Shown: positions 36,336 through 46,091, counted from the first letter of the stretch. The stretch is 64,000 nt of DNA from Leclercia adecarboxylata (GCA_002360945.1 DERO01000005.1:44523-108522), one strand, 5' to 3'. The notes: a model not told the origin generated them from the sequence alone. Translations and numbers: made by a program.

Positions 36336-37355
36336 ATGTTTATCAAATACTTCAATAACCACCCCAAGGCCATGGCGCTGATGCTGGCCCTGATCGCCAC
36401 CAATATTGTCGCCTGGGGAACCGCGTTTTATCTGTTTCACAATACCCCGTCGCTGATGGCGGCCAGCCTGCTGGCCTGGTGCTACGGCCTGCGTCACGCG
36501 GTGGATGCCGACCACATCGCCGCCATTGATAACGTCACCCGTAAGATGATGCAGCAGGGCAAGCGCCCGTGCGGCGTGGGAGCCTGGTTCTCACTGGGCC
36601 ACTCCTCCATCGTGGTGCTGGCCTCGATTGCCATCGCCGCAACCGCCACCGCCTTCAGCCGTAACATGGAGTGGTTCCACGAGACCGGCGGCACCATCGG
36701 CACGGCGGTGTCGGCCTTTTTCCTGCTGGCGATGGCGCTGGTCAACCTGGCGATCCTGCGCGACGTCTGGGGCAGCTTTAACAAAATGAAGCGCGGCGAG
36801 AAGGTCCCGGAAGAGGTCTCCTTCGCGCGCGGCGGGGTGATGAACTGGCTGTTCCGCTCGGCGTTCCGCCTGGTGACCCGCAGCTGGCATATGTATCTGG
36901 TGGGCTTTCTGTTTGGCCTCGGTTTTGATACCGCCACCGAAATTGGCGTGCTGGGGATCTCCGCCGCCGGGGCCTCCAGCGGCATGTCGGTGTGGGCGAT
37001 CATGGTCTTCCCGCTGCTGTTCACCAGCGGCATGGCGCTGATCGACACCCTCGACAACCTGATCATGGTGGGTGCCTACGGCTGGGCCTTCAACAAGCCG
37101 CAGCGCAAGCTCTACTACAACATGACCATCACCGGCACCTCGGTGGTGGTGGCGCTATTTATCGGCGGGCTGGAAGCGCTGGGCCTGCTGGCGGATAAGT
37201 TTGGCCTGACGGGCGGGCTGTGGAACGGCGTGGCGGCGCTGAACGACAACCTCGGCAACGCCGGGTTTATCGTGGTCGGGCTGTTTATCCTCTGCTGGAT
37301 CGCCTCTCTGATTAACTACCGCTTCAAAGGCTACGACGCGCTGGTCGTACGCTAA
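36336..37355 (+). CDS. NiCoT-family nickel/cobalt permease
   Basis: 339 aa inner-membrane protein of the HoxN/NixA type with about eight hydrophobic segments. The metal-binding signature RHAVDADHIAAIDN is in an early membrane helix, and the other family signatures GFDTATEIGVLG and LFTSGMALIDTLDN are intact. It lies 14 bp after hypF, so it should be produced with the hydrogenase genes and feed nickel to HypA/HypB. E. coli uses the ABC system NikABCDE instead. Substrate choice (Ni over Co) is inferred from context. Confidence 0.92.
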   Translation: MFIKYFNNHPKAMALMLALIATNIVAWGTAFYLFHNTPSLMAASLLAWCYGLRHAVDADHIAAIDNVTRKMMQQGKRPCGVGAWFSLGHSSIVVLASIAIAATATAFSRNMEWFHETGGTIGTAVSAFFLLAMALVNLAILRDVWGSFNKMKRGEKVPEEVSFARGGVMNWLFRSAFRLVTRSWHMYLVGFLFGLGFDTATEIGVLGISAAGASSGMSVWAIMVFPLLFTSGMALIDTLDNLIMVGAYGWAFNKPQRKLYYNMTITGTSVVVALFIGGLEALGLLADKFGLTGGLWNGVAALNDNLGNAGFIVVGLFILCWIASLINYRFKGYDALVVR

Positions 37356-37367
37356 CGTCATCGCTGT

Positions 37368-37396
37368 CCGTTCGTCATGACATTTATGACGAACGG
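37368..37396. promoter_or_regulatory. Palindrome upstream of fdhF: FhlA site or terminator
   Basis: CCGTTCGTCAT and ATGACGAACGG are perfect 11-bp inverted arms around GACATTT. The centre is about 83 bp upstream of the fdhF -24 element, close to the position of the E. coli fdhF upstream activating site. No T-run follows, so a terminator for the NiCoT gene is less likely. Confidence 0.6.
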
Positions 37397-37463
37397 CTGG
37401 CTCTCCGCAAAACTCCTCTCCTATTTTCCATCTATTTCAGTAGGTTATACGTTAATCTCAGGC

Positions 37464-37478
37464 TGGCACACTTAATGC
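37464..37478 (+). promoter_or_regulatory. Sigma-54 promoter of fdhF (selenocysteine form)
   Basis: TGGCACACTTAATGC has GG and GC 10 bp apart, 38 bp upstream of the ATG at 37517. Confidence 0.88.
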
Positions 37479-37516
37479 ATACCGCTGAGGACATATTACT
37501 AACGGAGTAACTACCG

Positions 37517-39664
37517 ATGAAGAAAGTCGTCACGGTTTGCCCCTATTGCGCATCGGGTTGCAAAATCAACCTGGTGGTCGATAACGGCAAAGTCGTCAAG
37601 GCTGAAGCGGCACAGGGTAAGACCAATCAGGGCGATCTCTGCCTGAAAGGCTACTACGGCTGGGATTTTATTAACGATACGCAGATCCTGACCCCGCGCC
37701 TGAAGTCGCCGATGATCCGTCGCCAGCGCGGCGGCAAGCTGGAGGCCGTCTCCTGGGACGAAGCCCTGGATTACGTTGCCACTAAGCTTAATGCGATCAA
37801 AGCCGCACACGGCCCGGACGCGATCATGACCACCGGGTCATCCCGCGGCACCGGGAATGAAACCAACTACATCATGCAAAAATTTGCCCGCGCGGCAGTC
37901 GGCACCAACAACGTCGACTGCTGCGCGCGCGTCTGACACGGCCCATCGGTTGCAGGTCTGCACCAGTCGGTCGGTAACGGCGCAATGAGTAACTCCATTG
38001 TTGGCATCGAGAATGCCGATATGGTCTTTATTTTCGGCTATAACCCGGCGGATTCGCACCCTATCGTGGCGAACCGGGTGATCAAAGCCAAACGCAAAGG
38101 GGCGAAAATTATCGTCTGCGATCCGCGCAAAATCGAAACCGCGCGCATTGCCGATATGCATATCGCCCTGAAAAACGGCTCTAACATTGCGCTGCTTAAC
38201 GCGATGGGGCACGTGATTATCGAAGAGCAGCTGTACGACCGCGCGTTTGTGGCGGCCCGTACCGAGGGCTTCGAGGAGTATCGCAAAATTGTCGAAGGCT
38301 ATACGCCGGAGTCCGTTGAAGCGATCACCGGGGTCAGCGCCCAGGAGATCCGTCAGGCGGCAAGGATGTATGCCGCAGCGGAAAACGCCGCCATTCTGTG
38401 GGGCATGGGCGTGACCCAGTTCTACCAGGGCGTGGAAACCGTGCGTTCCCTGACCAGCCTGGCGCTGCTCACCGGCAACCTCGGCAAGCCGTACGCGGGG
38501 GTTAACCCGGTGCGCGGTCAGAACAACGTCCAGGGCGCGTGCGACATGGGTGCGCTGCCGGATACCTATCCGGGCTATCAGTACATCAACAACCCGGAAA
38601 ACCGGGAGAAGTTCGCGAAAGCCTGGGGCGTGGACGCTCTGCCTGCCCATACCGGGTATCGCATCAGCGAGCTGCCGCACCGGGTTGCGCATGGCGAAGT
38701 GCGTGCTGCCTACATCATGGGGGAAGATCCACTCCAGACCGACGCCGAGCTGTCTGCGGTGCGGAAGGCCTTTGAGGAGCTGGAGCTGGTCATTGTGCAG
38801 GACATCTTTATGACCAAGACCGCTGCCGCCGCCGATGTGATCCTGCCGTCCACCTCATGGGGTGAACACGAAGGGGTCTACACCGCCGCCGACCGGGGTT
38901 TCCAGCGCTTCTTCAAAGCGGTTGAGCCGAAGTGGGACCTGAAAACCGACTGGCAGATCATCAGCGAGATCGCCACCCGGATGGGCTATCCGATGCACTA
39001 TGACAACACCCAGCAGATCTGGGATGAACTGCGTCATCTGTGCCCGGATTTCTTCGGTGCCACCTACGAGAAGATGGGCGAGCTGGGCTATATCCAGTGG
39101 CCGTGCCGCGACGAGTCAGAGGCCGATCAGGGGACGGATTACCTGTTCGAGAAAGAGTTCTCCACCCCGAACGGGCTGGGGCAGCTCTACACCTGCGACT
39201 GGGTAGCGCCAATCGACAAGCTCACCGACGAGTACCCACTGGTGCTGTCGACGGTGCGTGAAGTCGGCCACTACTCCTGCCGCTCGATGACCGGTAACTG
39301 TGCGGCGCTGGCCGCGCTGGCGGATGAGCCAGGCTATGCGCAGATCAATACCGCCGACGCGAAGCGCCTCGGTATTGAGGACGAAGCCCTGGTCTGGGTC
39401 ACGTCGCGCAAAGGCAAAGTCATTACCCGCGCCCAGGTGAGCGATCGCCCGAACGTGGGTGCGGTGTACATGACCTACCAGTGGTGGATTGGGGCCTGTA
39501 ACGAGCTGGTGACGGAGAACCTGAGCCCGATTACCAAAACGCCGGAGTATAAGTATTGCGCCGTGCGCGTGGAGCCGATTATCGACCAGCAGCGGGCGGA
39601 ACAGTACGTGATTGATGAGTATCACAAGCTGAAGAAGCACCTGAAGGAGCAGGCAAAAGGGTAA
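37517..39664 (+). CDS. fdhF: Formate dehydrogenase H, selenocysteine form
   Basis: 715 codons, the length of E. coli FdhF, read through an in-frame TGA at codon 140 (37934-37936) as selenocysteine. Flanking residues are NNVDCCARV-U-HGPSVAG, and the sequence after the stop matches the E. coli SECIS. The N-terminal VCPYCASGC binds the [4Fe-4S] cluster; Sec140 and His141 bind and act at the molybdenum bis-MGD. It oxidises formate to CO2 and passes electrons to HycB. An automatic caller would split it into a 139-aa fragment and a start at 37985. It has its own sigma-54 promoter and a strong terminator. It is the paralogue of the Cys-form gene at 31942. Confidence 0.97.
37934..37973 (+). promoter_or_regulatory. 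SECIS element for selenocysteine insertion in fdhF
   Basis: The TGA is followed by CACGGCCCATCGGTTGCAGG and then TCTGCACCAGTCGGTC, which folds as the fdhF stem-loop with the GGTCT apical loop recognised by SelB. As I recall the E. coli element, it differs at about one base (AGTCGG for AATCGG) in the closing stem. Confidence 0.93.
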
Positions 39665-39680
39665 CGGTCGTATTCTGTAG

Positions 39681-39706
39681 GCCGGGTAAGCGCAGCGCCA
39701 CCCGGC
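39681..39706. repeat. REP element downstream of fdhF
   Basis: GCCGGGT and ACCCGGC arms around a GC-rich loop; a single classical enterobacterial REP unit. Confidence 0.8.
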
Positions 39707-39735
39707 ATAAATGCGCGCACGTTGCAATCATACTC

Positions 39736-39761
39736 AGCAGCCCTCAGGGGCTGCTTTTTTT
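39736..39761 (+). terminator. Intrinsic terminator of fdhF
   Basis: AGCAGCCC and GGGCTGCT form a perfect 8-bp stem with a TCAG loop, followed by seven or more Ts. Confidence 0.92.
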
Positions 39762-39923
39762 GCGCTCATACTTTATTTGGGAATATATTCCTTCGATCGG
39801 AAAAGCTTAAAATTAAAAGGGCAGGGGAGACATATCAGCCATTCAGCCATCCGGGTGTTTACATGGGTAAAATAAATAATATAAACATTGCGTCGTTAAT
39901 TTTTGTATGTCTTAATAGCGCCA

Positions 39924-40095
39924 TCGGTTTGGAAAACAGACCTTACGAAAGCAGTTTTAGTAAAGCAGTCCTCAGTTCAAGTGTTATCCACAGATACCCT
40001 TCTTCATGAGTCTCCTCCTAAGTGCCAGGTAAGTAACTCTCGCAATACAGGCCATCATCGCCGCGGTTAAGTGGCTCATCATTAAGGAATTATCT
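39924..40095 (+). promoter_or_regulatory. cspA-type long 5' leader with cold box
   Basis: The 172 bp ahead of the csp gene begin TCGGTTTGGAAAACAGACCT, resembling the cold box at the start of cspA-family leaders. The leader ends with TTAAGGAATTATCT and the ATG. Such leaders refold at low temperature to permit translation. The exact promoter was not resolved. The preceding stretch 39762-39923 has no gene I can support. Confidence 0.6.
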
Positions 40096-40308
40096 ATGTC
40101 TAATAAAATGACTGGTTTAGTAAAATGGTTTAACGCAGATAAAGGTTTTGGCTTTATCACCCCTGATGACGGTAGCAAAGATGTCTTCGTACACTTCTCT
40201 GCTATTCAGAGCGACAGCTTCAAAACCCTGGAAGAAGGCCAGAAAGTCTCCTTCACCATTGAAAATGGCGCGAAAGGTCCTGCTGCCGGAAACGTCACAG
40301 TCCTGTAA
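40096..40308 (+). CDS. CspA-family cold-shock protein
   Basis: 70 aa, a single cold-shock domain. RNP1 is KGFGFITP and RNP2 is VFVHFSAI. It begins [20 protein letters not shown], closest to CspB/CspG at the start and to CspA at the end ([13 protein letters not shown]), so no single E. coli letter is assigned. It acts as an RNA chaperone in the cytoplasm. It is monocistronic, with a long leader upstream and a terminator 80 bp downstream. Confidence 0.95.
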   Translation: MSNKMTGLVKWFNADKGFGFITPDDGSKDVFVHFSAIQSDSFKTLEEGQKVSFTIENGAKGPAAGNVTVL

Positions 40309-40387
40309 TCTGCGTTAATTATCAGTAGTTATTACGATAGCGATGACGGCAATAGCCTGAGCAGTTAATCTCCGCTGATAATAAAAT

Positions 40388-40412
40388 AAACCCGCCTCGA
40401 GCGGGTTTTTTA
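40388..40412 (+). terminator. Intrinsic terminator of the csp gene
   Basis: AAACCCGC and GCGGGTTT arms around CTCGA, followed by a T-rich tail. The arms are flanked by A-rich DNA on the left, so it may also serve the converging diguanylate cyclase gene. Confidence 0.88.
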
Positions 40413-40417
40413 TTTTC

Positions 40418-41884
40418 TTAGTTAGCAGGCGATTGTGCCTGCTGCTTTTTCATTTTATACATCTCTTTATCGGCCAACAGGATACTGGTTTTCAGATCCT
40501 GGCTAAATTTGCTCACGCCGTAGGAAATGGTGCTGGTTATCACGTCGCCATTCACCCCTATCGACCGCCGGGCGATCTCTTCCGCGATCCTTTCCATCAC
40601 CAGCAGCGCATCGCTTTTGTGATCGGTTTTGATAATCAGCAGAAACTCGTCACCGCCATAACGAATGGCAATGTCATCTCTGCGGATGGTCTGTTTAATC
40701 ACGTCGGCGACCATCTGTAGCACCCGGTCGCCTACGGCATGGCCATGCATGTCATTAACTGATTTGAATTTATTACAATCCACCAGGGCAAAAAAGCGTC
40801 TTTCAAGCGTGGCGGGGGTGAGCTCAGATTCGATTTTCCGGCTGTACAGGCCGGTTAAGTGGTCGATTAAGGTATGTCGGGCCACGCTCGTCAGATAGCG
40901 TGAAGTCAGTTTCACGACCACCATAAATAATAACAACGTGACCGGGATAAGCAGCTTGAACATCAGGCTGTGATAAATAGACGCAAAAATGTTGATATGG
41001 GTGATCACCTTAAACTGCGATGACAGCCCTGATTCAACGTTAGCCTGGAAAGGGCGGCTGATATCGCAGCCAAAAATGCACAATTTGTTTGCGCTGTCCG
41101 TCTCATGCAGGGTGATCTTCACCCATTTGTTCTGGCGGGCTAAGGTTTTCGCAATGCCGTGCAGCTCTTCAAGGTTGTGATCGTAGAGCAGGTAGGCGAC
41201 CGGCACGGTGCTACTGTTCAGGTCATAGATAAAACTCACCACGCTGTAGGCGTTGGTGCGGGTGATCAAATCATGATAGATGGGGGTGGCTACCGTGCCC
41301 TTTTGCGTCAGGTTATGGGTCAGCTTGCGCTTATAGTAATCCGGCATGGTGGGAATATAAAAAGGCAGTTCGTTGAACATTTTCGAATCTTCAATAGAAA
41401 ATGCGTCTGACTTGATGCTGCTGAAAAAATAGAACATTTTTTGCCGCATGCTAATGATATAGCGAAAACCTACTTTCGTGGAAAGATCGCTTTTAGCAAT
41501 ATTCTGCCGCACAAAAAGTGCTGACGAGACCAGGCAGCGCTCAGCCAAATCGGGCTCCTGGTTTAAAAACAGGCTGCCACGATCGTCGGCGGCGTCGTCG
41601 GATTTACGCCAGTGCCACTCGTCATTTTCACGTGCCAGTGCCGGGATTTCGCACCCGCCGTTTCGCAGGGAAGTGGTATATCGGGTGGTAATGGCATCGG
41701 CTATATTTTCATTTTCATCAAAAATGTTCAGCAGCTTAGCGCGCACCTCATTGGTCAGCTTTATGGCTTCATTTTTTTGATGGAGATAAATAAACGACAT
41801 CATGATAGCCAAAAATATTACGCAGACGGCTGCGGAGATAGCATAGACTTTACTGGCAATTTTTTTTCTGGAAAAGAGAAACAC
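40418..41884 (-). CDS. Membrane-bound diguanylate cyclase (GGDEF)
   Basis: About 488 aa from a GTG at 41884, which follows GGGG by eight bases and the upstream gene's stop by five. An earlier start would overlap the EAL gene by 45 nt. The N-terminal membrane segment (VYAISAAVCVIFLAIMMSF) is followed by a ~280-residue periplasmic sensor region, a second membrane segment (LLIPVTLLLFMVVV) and a GGDEF domain with DHLTGLYSRK and YGGDEF, so active c-di-GMP synthesis is expected. No RxxD inhibitory site stands out. It is the second gene of an EAL-GGDEF pair, so synthesis and breakdown enzymes are co-expressed. Confidence 0.88.
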   Translation of the reverse strand: MFLFSRKKIASKVYAISAAVCVIFLAIMMSFIYLHQKNEAIKLTNEVRAKLLNIFDENENIADAITTRYTTSLRNGGCEIPALARENDEWHWRKSDDAADDRGSLFLNQEPDLAERCLVSSALFVRQNIAKSDLSTKVGFRYIISMRQKMFYFFSSIKSDAFSIEDSKMFNELPFYIPTMPDYYKRKLTHNLTQKGTVATPIYHDLITRTNAYSVVSFIYDLNSSTVPVAYLLYDHNLEELHGIAKTLARQNKWVKITLHETDSANKLCIFGCDISRPFQANVESGLSSQFKVITHINIFASIYHSLMFKLLIPVTLLLFMVVVKLTSRYLTSVARHTLIDHLTGLYSRKIESELTPATLERRFFALVDCNKFKSVNDMHGHAVGDRVLQMVADVIKQTIRRDDIAIRYGGDEFLLIIKTDHKSDALLVMERIAEEIARRSIGVNGDVITSTISYGVSKFSQDLKTSILLADKEMYKMKKQQAQSPAN

Positions 41885-41889
41885 AACAT

Positions 41890-44139
41890 TTACCCCGTAT
41901 AAACTACAATGGAACCGGATTCTTGTTTCAGAATGCATTCCAACGGTTGCGGTTTCGCTATGTAATATCCCTGAAGATAATCCACGCCAAGTTGCGATAA
42001 CAGCGCCTGGTGTGCCTGCGTCTCCACATACTCAGCCACAATAGACATACCTTTTACCCGGGCAATATCAATGATCGATTTCACAATCAACTGATCCACT
42101 CTGCTACTGATTATTTCTTTAATGAACATACCGTCAATTTTGACAATATCAGCATCAAGGTTTTTCAGCCTTTCATAGTTCGCATACCCGGTACCAAAAT
42201 CATCAATAGCAATCTCAAAGCCGTAATGACGTAATGATTTAATGTTATTGAGTACGTTTCTTTCATTTAAAAATAACTGTTCTTCGGTCACTTCAAAAAC
42301 AATATTGTCGGGTTTTTTATTCTTTTTCTCAAACATGAAAATGATCCTTTCAGCCGTATGTTCATCTGCCAGGGTTTCCGGGGTGATATTCAATGAGAAA
42401 CGGATGTGCTGACATTTATCTAAATTTTCATGATAAAAATCGATAAAGGCCTCCAGCACCTTGAAGTCGAGCAGTCCGCACAGACCAAACTCCGTAATCG
42501 TCGGAATAAATTTATCCGGCGTAACGATCCTGCCGTCGAGTTTCATCCTGCAAAGGATTTCATAATATTGTGCGTCACTGTTTCTGTGTTTTATTTTTTG
42601 CGCATACAGAACGATGTCGTTGCGGAGCAGGGCGTGCTTAAGCTGTTGCAACAGAGCGATATCCAGCGTCATGTGTTGCTCTATGAAATCCTGGTTTTTA
42701 TCAAGCGCACTAATGTGCTCCGCGCCTTTGGTGGTCGCCAGATAATCGAGCTCGGAGATAGATTTGCTTAAATCAACGCTCGCGTGATAAGTCATCCACG
42801 ACAGGCCGAACGCGACCTCCACGTCACTCACCCGGGCATAGGCTTTTGCCTGATTCAGTTTTTTCAGCAGCACCTGCAGGACGCTCCGCCCGCCATTCTC
42901 TGGTAGAACAATCAGCAAATCACCATAAGGCACGGAGTAGACACTGCCGTTTTTTGGCAGGAATTTTTTCAGCAGATAATAGACGGCGACTTTGGCATTC
43001 ACCCGGAAGGTAAAGCCAAGGTGCTTATCCAGGTTATCGGCAGAAAATATTTTTACGTAACAGAGCATGGCCGGATGGGTAAGCTGCTGAAGATCTTTAT
43101 TCATCAGCAGCAGGTTTGGCAGCATGGTCAGCGGCTCCCTGAAGGCTGCGTTAGTGATTTTTACGTTCGCCTGCTTCAGGTTTCTCTTCATGGTGGCGAG
43201 ATAGGCGTTGGCGATGGTGAACACGATAAAAAAGGCGGAGAAAGAGGTTAACAGCTGTCCTTTCTCAACAATCTTTATAAACTGCGGGTTACCGGTGATC
43301 AGAATAAAGATGGCAAACGGCCAGGTCAGCGAGATCAATGCTGCACTAAAATTAATTACCCCATAGACAAAGGCCAGAAAGACCAGCGGAATGGCATAGC
43401 TGGAGATAACCGGATACTGGCTGACGTTGGTGTAGGCCAAAATAAGCGCGGCAATCACCATCATCCACAAAACTAATGCATTTCGATTGCTGGCTTCGAG
43501 GATATTTTTTATGACGAATTTCCGTGCGTAATTCCATGAAGTCAGAAATCGTAATAAATAATATAAACCGGAGCTAAAGACCACTGCTGGCATCATCAGG
43601 CTTTGTAAATTCAGGATCAACAGGCGAATTTCACTGGCGGAAAAATAATACTGAAAATCGTCCGGGATAAGCGTTAACGCGCCAACGATATACATCGCCG
43701 CCTGGGCGAGAATGGGATAAATAAAACCAAAGCACCACAGTCGGACAAAAATCCCTGTGCTTTTAGTGATATCTACCCTGGCATAGCGCCCCAGCCTTTT
43801 ATGTAAAATAAACTGGGCAATCGCCAGGGGGATCATCAGACTGAGCGTCACCGCCCAGGTTTGGATGACGTTGAGGTTCAAGTGTTGCTGGAAGGATAAA
43901 TACGTTGCCAGCGTTAATGCAGGCAATACGCTGGCGCCATAAATGCCCACCAGTGCGATAAAAAGGCTGATCGGCAAATACGCCACGTAAATAGTCGTAT
44001 GGTCTATCGCCACGCGCGGAGAAAGCTCTCGCAGGCCAGGCAAAAAAACAAGCACGATAATAAATGTGATCACCGCGTGAAGAATTTTACTGCTTTTATG
44101 TAAATTATAATGAGATTTTATGGATTGAATAATGGTCAT
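41890..44139 (-). CDS. MASE1/GGDEF-like/EAL c-di-GMP phosphodiesterase, PdeF (YfgF)-like
   Basis: 749 aa from the ATG of MTIIQSIKSHYN. The first ~310 residues are eight to ten membrane helices of the MASE1 type. A degenerate GGDEF-like region follows (no GGDEF motif), then an EAL domain from about residue 505. The signature reads YEILCRMK (EIL in place of EAL), as in E. coli YfgF, which is active. Metal and catalytic motifs INI-TPE, FEVTEEQ, DDFGTGYANYERL and EYVE are present. Architecture and length match YfgF/PdeF, but identity is only partial. An upstream in-frame ATG at 44187 is possible but less typical. Confidence 0.87.
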   Translation of the reverse strand: MTIIQSIKSHYNLHKSSKILHAVITFIIVLVFLPGLRELSPRVAIDHTTIYVAYLPISLFIALVGIYGASVLPALTLATYLSFQQHLNLNVIQTWAVTLSLMIPLAIAQFILHKRLGRYARVDITKSTGIFVRLWCFGFIYPILAQAAMYIVGALTLIPDDFQYYFSASEIRLLILNLQSLMMPAVVFSSGLYYLLRFLTSWNYARKFVIKNILEASNRNALVLWMMVIAALILAYTNVSQYPVISSYAIPLVFLAFVYGVINFSAALISLTWPFAIFILITGNPQFIKIVEKGQLLTSFSAFFIVFTIANAYLATMKRNLKQANVKITNAAFREPLTMLPNLLLMNKDLQQLTHPAMLCYVKIFSADNLDKHLGFTFRVNAKVAVYYLLKKFLPKNGSVYSVPYGDLLIVLPENGGRSVLQVLLKKLNQAKAYARVSDVEVAFGLSWMTYHASVDLSKSISELDYLATTKGAEHISALDKNQDFIEQHMTLDIALLQQLKHALLRNDIVLYAQKIKHRNSDAQYYEILCRMKLDGRIVTPDKFIPTITEFGLCGLLDFKVLEAFIDFYHENLDKCQHIRFSLNITPETLADEHTAERIIFMFEKKNKKPDNIVFEVTEEQLFLNERNVLNNIKSLRHYGFEIAIDDFGTGYANYERLKNLDADIVKIDGMFIKEIISSRVDQLIVKSIIDIARVKGMSIVAEYVETQAHQALLSQLGVDYLQGYYIAKPQPLECILKQESGSIVVYTG

Positions 44140-44383
44140 GAAATGCTCGTCACAGAGTAAAGTTACCATGAAGCAATGTGCAGGCATCCTTTCCGGCTTG
44201 ATAACATGTATATAATATGCATGTTAAATCTTAACGCAAATTTATTAGTGCGAACATGATCACACGCAATTTTTCGCTTTTAGCGATCAAATAAGGAAGT
44301 AGCCAATAAAACACTATTGGCTACGCGTTCAAAACTGCCCATCATTATTGCGACTTTTTAATCAGCAAACTGCGCAAGCCCCT

Positions 44384-45004
44384 TTACCGGCCGCTTAAAG
44401 CAAGTTTTGCCGCAAAGCATAAAAAGAGCCCGCCGGTTGCCCGATCCATCGCCTTGATAACGCGCTTCTTTTTCAGGATCCCGGATGCCAGCTGTGTGGA
44501 CAGGATCAGCGTCACCGACCACAGGGTGCCGATCAGCACATGAATGCTGACCAGAATAAATGTCCAGATGAAAGGCGAGTGCCCGGCAGGGATAAACTGC
44601 GGTAAAAACGAGACGTAAAAAATGCCCATCTTTGGATTGAGCACATTTCCCAGCATCCCTTTTACAAACCAGTTCCCGCCTGAAGAGGGATTGCCCTCGT
44701 CCTGACTGAACGACGACCGGGGACGCAGCAGCAGCTGTAAGCCTAACCAGCAAAGATAAGCCGCGCCGCAGAATTTCAGCAGGGTATACGCCAGCTCGGA
44801 GTACGCCAGCAGCGCCCCAAGGCCAAGTGCGACAAGCGCTCCCCAGATATAACAGCCGGTATCAATGCCGAGCGCCGCATGAAACGCCTTCTTTCCCCCT
44901 TCGGCGCAGGCCGTTCGCAGGATAAGTGCGGTATCAAGACCGGGGGTGAGCGTAAGCAATAAGGCGGCGAAGGAGAAAGCGAGAAGTGAATCGGTGACAG
45001 ACAT
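44384..45004 (-). CDS. LysE/RhtB-family amino-acid exporter
   Basis: 206 aa with six hydrophobic segments. The N-terminal LTLTPGLDTALILRTA corresponds to the family's conserved PGP-like element near the first helix. Middle: AYLCWLGLQLLLRP; then GNVLNPKMGIFYVSFLPQF, a typical RhtB motif. It is expected to export amino acids or related metabolites through the inner membrane; the substrate is unknown. It is single, with no regulator attached. Confidence 0.88.
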   Translation of the reverse strand: MSVTDSLLAFSFAALLLTLTPGLDTALILRTACAEGGKKAFHAALGIDTGCYIWGALVALGLGALLAYSELAYTLLKFCGAAYLCWLGLQLLLRPRSSFSQDEGNPSSGGNWFVKGMLGNVLNPKMGIFYVSFLPQFIPAGHSPFIWTFILVSIHVLIGTLWSVTLILSTQLASGILKKKRVIKAMDRATGGLFLCFAAKLALSGR

Positions 45005-45251
45005 TTTCTTTATCCGAAAGGACGGATGTTAGCCACTTATTTACATTCGATCAACATCTCGCCTCGCCAGAATAAGAAAAAAAATCTCAGCAATTTCAAT
45101 TCCAGTCCCTTGTCGATTAATGAAATTTGCTCATTTTTCTATTCTGATTATGGCTATTAACAAGGCGTTTTGTTCCGGGAACAATAGTTGAAAACCTAAA
45201 CAGGCTTGAAAAAGTTGCCCATCTGCACTCTCTGCAGGCAGGAGAATATGA

Positions 45252-46043
45252 ATGATTAGCAGGACATGCCTGGTCACGGTTTCTCTGTTGTTGATGAGCG
45301 GATGTGTCTCCCAGACCACGCAAAACAGGAGTTCGAAAATGATACCAGACGATGCGCAGGGCGCAGTGGCGGACGTCACACCCGCAATGGCAGCCTATTC
45401 TGAACGCTTTATTGAAAAGGATCTCTGGAGCCGCCCGGAACTGTCGCGTCGCGACCGCAGTCTGGTGACGGTTGTCGCGCTGATTAGCCGTAATGATACC
45501 GTTGAACTTCCCCACTACCTGAACGTGGCGCTGGACAGTGGTATCACACCAACGGAAATCTCAGAGACCATTACCCATCTGGCGTTTTACGCCGGTTGGC
45601 CAAACGCCACCTCTGCGGCTCTGGTCGCGCGTCATGTATTTGCCGGGCGTCATATTGATATGGCCTCATTGCCAGGCGAAAAAGTGGATTTACTGCCGCT
45701 GGACAAAGAGAAAGAGAACCAGCGCGCCACCCTGGTTGAGTCCAACTTTGGTAAGGTCGCGCCGGGCGTGGTGAAGTACACCACAGAGGCGCTCTTTCAG
45801 GACCTGTGGCTGAGGCCTGGCCTGGCACCCCGTGACAGAAGCCTGGTGACCGTTACTGCTCTGGTGACCGCCGGGCAGGTGGCTCAGATCCCTTACCATC
45901 TCAATCGCGCGATGGATAACGGTTTGACCCAGACGCAGGCCTCAGAGGTGCTAACCCAGCTCGCGTTTGTTGCCGGCTGGCCCAATATCTTCTCGGCACT
46001 GCCGGTGTTTAAAGAGGTGTTTGCGGGCAGAAACCCAGCCTGA
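45252..46043 (+). CDS. Lipoprotein with two carboxymuconolactone-decarboxylase-like domains
   Basis: 263 aa. The N-terminal signal ends LLMSGC (Cys18). Two homologous CMD units follow (about 50-130 and 165-255), each with RDRSLVTVxAL and the helix THLAFYAGWPN or TQLAFVAGWPN. No CxxC redox pair is present, unlike AhpD. A periplasmic or outer-membrane CMD protein is unusual; family members are mostly cytoplasmic. It converges on the minus-strand LysR gene, beyond which lies the aldo/keto reductase gene, suggesting a small regulated group. The start at ATG 45252 matches the signal peptide. Confidence 0.82.
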   Translation: MISRTCLVTVSLLLMSGCVSQTTQNRSSKMIPDDAQGAVADVTPAMAAYSERFIEKDLWSRPELSRRDRSLVTVVALISRNDTVELPHYLNVALDSGITPTEISETITHLAFYAGWPNATSAALVARHVFAGRHIDMASLPGEKVDLLPLDKEKENQRATLVESNFGKVAPGVVKYTTEALFQDLWLRPGLAPRDRSLVTVTALVTAGQVAQIPYHLNRAMDNGLTQTQASEVLTQLAFVAGWPNIFSALPVFKEVFAGRNPA

Positions 46044-46091
46044 GCAGGGAGCAGTACAAACAAATCAGGCCCCCAATACGGTGCCTTTGTG

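Noticed and set aside
36318..37361. Minus-strand frames opposite the NiCoT gene
   Set aside because: The plus-strand protein has all NiCoT signatures and operon context; the opposite frames have none.
37517..37936. fdhF as a frameshifted or nonsense pseudogene
   Set aside because: The TGA is at codon 140, followed by a near-perfect SECIS and an uninterrupted frame of E. coli FdhF length; it is selenocysteine.
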